Shown piece by piece: positions 61,845-64,000 of a DNA stretch of 64,000 nucleotides. The DNA lies in NCBI GenBank assembly GCA_021442155.1, contig CM038217.1, positions 149,985,834-150,049,833 on the forward strand, read 5' to 3'. The notes under the pieces were generated by a model. The model had not been told where the DNA came from. It searched no databases and saw only the letters and a program-made list of their open reading frames with translations. A program made the translations under genes and the position numbers. The stretch's first letter is position 1, and each line of letters opens with the position of its first letter. Source of the stretch: Cymbidium sinense (taxonomy: Eukaryota > Streptophyta > Magnoliopsida > Asparagales > Orchidaceae).

Positions 61845-61861
61845 GGGGAGTATATCTCCCC
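61845..61861. promoter_or_regulatory. Perfect palindrome in LTR block C
   Basis: GGGGAG-TATAT-CTCCCC. The plus copy has GGGAG-ATATA-CTCCC at 35926-35940. Other LTRs keep only part of it (near 14069, 25047). Function unknown. Confidence 0.35.
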
Positions 61862-62624
61862 CTAGGTAAATCAAATGTCTGCAAGCTTCCTTTCCCTTTT
61901 GATCCAATACACCTCCTTGAGTGGGTTTGTTAGGCCATTTGAGATGTAATGGCATTCGATATGGCCATAGGAGTGGAGTGGTGAAGCTTGCCATGTGCTT
62001 AATTGAGTGGAGGAAGGATTTCCATGTGCTCAATTTGAAGGAAGTGGTCTTTTGGCCTTAATGAGTTGGGTTCTGACAAACCCATTGGGTCATGTGCACC
62101 ATGTCCATTAGTAACCATTTGGTCCACTAAGAGGATGTCAAGTGTCTATGAAGAGGAATTGACCATATTTCAAGTGGTTTTGATTTTTAGGTTACCATAT
62201 GATCTAGAGATAAAATTGTCATTTGGCTTGAATTTCAGTTTGAATATATTTGGTATGATTAAAAATGGGTTAGGCCAAGTTTCATTGAATTTATAGTTGG
62301 TTTGATGTAATTTGACTAGTTTAAAATATAAATCAATTTGCAAGTGATTTGAAGTTAAATGGGTTTTGATCCACTTGATAATTTCAAGTTTAATGGGTAA
62401 ACATGAGTTTGACTTAGGTTTAATTTTTTGAATTTAGTTTTGGTTTGGTGATTGAAGTTTATGTTTATATTTAGATTCATGATTGTAGTATTGATTTAAT
62501 AATGAAGAAAAATCAAGGGTTTGGCTTGATTTGAAATTGATTTGGTTAGGTTTAAGGTTTTGACTTGAAGGCTTAGATTGGATTTTGAGTTTGAAATTGG
62601 ATTTGATTTTTGAATTTAGTTTTG

Positions 62625-62960
62625 ATATTTGAATTTATATTTTATTTATATATGTGAATATAAATGAGAATATAAATGGTTTATGAGAAAATTTTATGAA
62701 TTTGAAGTGATTTGGACTTGATTTGAGTTAAGTCCATAAGAGGGAATCAAAGGACTTCAGAAATATTTTTGATTTGGATTTGAATTTTGGATTTAGTTTG
62801 ATTTATTTGAATTTACATTTCATTTATAAATGTGAATATAAATGAAAATATAAATGGGTTGTGAGAAAACCTCTTGAGTTTGAATTAATTTTGATTTGAT
62901 TTAGGCTAAGTCCATAAGAGGGAATCAAAGGATTTAGGAAATATTTTTAAAGTTTAGAAT
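62625..62960 (-). repeat. Two tandem palindromic units in LTR block D
   Basis: Units near 62633 and 62817, about 183 bp apart, share GAATATAAATGA, TATAAATGG-TT-TGAGAAAA and AAGAGGGAATCAAAGGA with the units at 26815-27320. Confidence 0.65.
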
Positions 62961-63307
62961 CCAATCATGGGCTTCAATCATAAGTTTCAATTATTTAGAA
63001 TTGATTCATGATTTGAGAAAATCCATTGAATTGGTTGAAGGTTTGATTTAGAGTTGGAGTTGATATGAATTTGGAGCTTTGACTTGGAAGAAGGAAGTGA
63101 GGATTTGGTTCTAGCTATAGGGTAGGAAAATCTTCTAACACCCCTAAGGCATGACCTATTCCTATGGCTAACTTTCAAGTCTGTGAGCTACATGATCCAC
63201 CCATTTACTAGATGTGTCTTAAGAATAAGGAACTCAAAAGTCTAATAGATGTCCCATATATCTAAGATGAAGGGGTTGAGAGCTCATTCTAAAAATGTGG
63301 TCAACAG

Positions 63308-64000
63308 TGAGTTCAATCAAACTTGAATTAAGCCTTGATCAAGTCAATTGACCCACTTAGGCTCACTTGACCCAAAGTGACCTAAAGTATAGTTTTGAGC
63401 TAAAATTCTAATCCTACCCAAATTGGATTGAACTAAGCCCATCTAAGTCTCACATTATGAGTAACAATCATCATAAGATGATCAATCACTCAAATTGGGT
63501 CAAATTAAGTCAAACCTAAGGGTTGATTAAGTCAACACTTAGCCAAAATGAAATCTAAACTAACTAAAATCCACCATAGGCCAAATTGATTGAAACCATT
63601 GATCAAAACTAATTCATGATCAATGTTTGAACTTAACCAAGTCATCGTTTGAGTCTAACCTAGCCCAATTGGACACTTGACCCAACTTGACCTAAAAAGT
63701 TAAAATGTGTCAAATCTTAATCTAAGCAAAATTGATTGCAACTAATGGATCAAGTTCATTCCAAATCACTTGTTGAACTTGACCAAAGCCTCAATTGGCC
63801 AACTAGACCCAACCTAGCCTAATTGACCATGAACCCAACATGACCTAAAAAGTCAAATCAAGCCAAAATTAAACCAAACCAAAATTTATGGATATCAAAG
63901 CTACCAAAATGTTTCAAATGACCAACCAAACCTAAACCAACTCATGACCTAACCCAATTGGGTCAAAAAATTGGTCAACTTGACCCATTTGACCTAAGTG
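63308..64000 (+). mobile_element. LTR fragment, plus strand (block D), cut by the window edge
   Basis: Block D begins abruptly at the point equivalent to about 19513, with dense TTGACC and GGTCAA words. It runs off the window end. It is the flank into which the minus-strand LTR end at 63307 is inserted, or a rearranged neighbour. Confidence 0.65.

Larger units (their letters stand above)
20116..63307 (-). mobile_element. Possible single minus-strand element, interrupted (hypothesis)
   Basis: The outer 3' LTR end at 20116, the 3' UTR and pol (27696-34825), the ORF1 start and array (53866-54951), and the 5' LTR end at 63307 are all minus-oriented and in element order. The middle is occupied by a plus element without ends (34826-53865), and protease and gag are missing. 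This fits one old element with internal replacement and one inversion. Two separate elements are also possible, since the outer flanks do not show matching target sites. Confidence 0.35.
61791..63307 (-). mobile_element. 5' LTR start of the minus element (blocks C in part, D, E)
   Basis: On the plus strand: block C remnant (61791-62160), D (62160-63040, with palindromic units at 62633 and 62817), E (63050-63307). The LTR 5' end GGTCAACA is at 63300-63307. Its E block is closest to that of the LTR at 20116-27695 (both have GGGGTTGAGAGCTCATTC). Right of 63307 lies block D of a plus LTR, so this is an outer element end. Confidence 0.75.

Overview
This window is repeat-rich nuclear DNA from a plant. 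I infer a plant because the recognisable coding remains are Ty3/gypsy LTR retrotransposon genes of the Tat/Ogre lineage, which is known only from plants. The lineage call rests on the order gag, protease (PR), reverse transcriptase (RT), first RNase H, second RNase H, integrase (INT), and on a primer-binding site (PBS) complementary to the 3' end of plant tRNA-Arg(ACG). The sequence is AT-rich, every coding frame is broken, and I find no host gene, rRNA, tRNA or CRISPR locus. I cannot name the species.

Almost the whole window is copies of one family, inserted into one another. The LTR is very long, about 7.6 kb in the one end-to-end copy (20116-27695, minus strand). I describe it in blocks in element sense: E (5' end TGTTGACC), D (dense in TTGACC words, plus about 180-bp palindromic units), C (GC-richer), B (ends at a conserved TTAAATA), A (about 2.2 kb, rich in TTAATTAA) and Z (about 2 kb, ending just before the PBS). 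After the PBS comes a leader, then an array of 20 or more related hairpins, an ORF1-like frame, gag and pol, and a 2-3 kb 3' UTR with 310-330-bp tandem repeats.

Layout: 1-5016 is a minus LTR cut by the window edge, inserted in a plus LTR. Its tail, PBS, hairpin array, ORF1-like region and gag occupy 5017-10732. A further plus LTR is inserted into that gag at 10733. A 100-N gap follows (13441-13540), then a plus LTR without its ends (13541-18637), then the start of another plus LTR (18638-20115). From 20116 a minus element begins: 3' LTR, 3' UTR (27696-30620) and pol (to 34825). At 34826 it gives way to a plus element lacking its LTR start: LTR, PBS (41071), array, ORF1, gag, PR, RT, two RNase H domains, INT and 3' UTR, to 53865. 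From 53866 to 63307 lies the 5' end of a minus element (ORF1, array, PBS, 5' LTR). Its middle, 54952-61790, is inverted; flipping it back restores one collinear element with 24 hairpins. The window ends in another plus LTR fragment.

The main new observation is the hairpin array between PBS and ORF1. It is seen in three copies of 24, 21 and 15+9 units. A loop like CATACCnAAATTTG recurs while the flanking stem arms change together, so pairing is kept when the sequence is not. Secondary observations are the inversion, the TTGACC-saturated LTR, and 3' UTR repeats whose element-sense strand contains short complements of the PBS.
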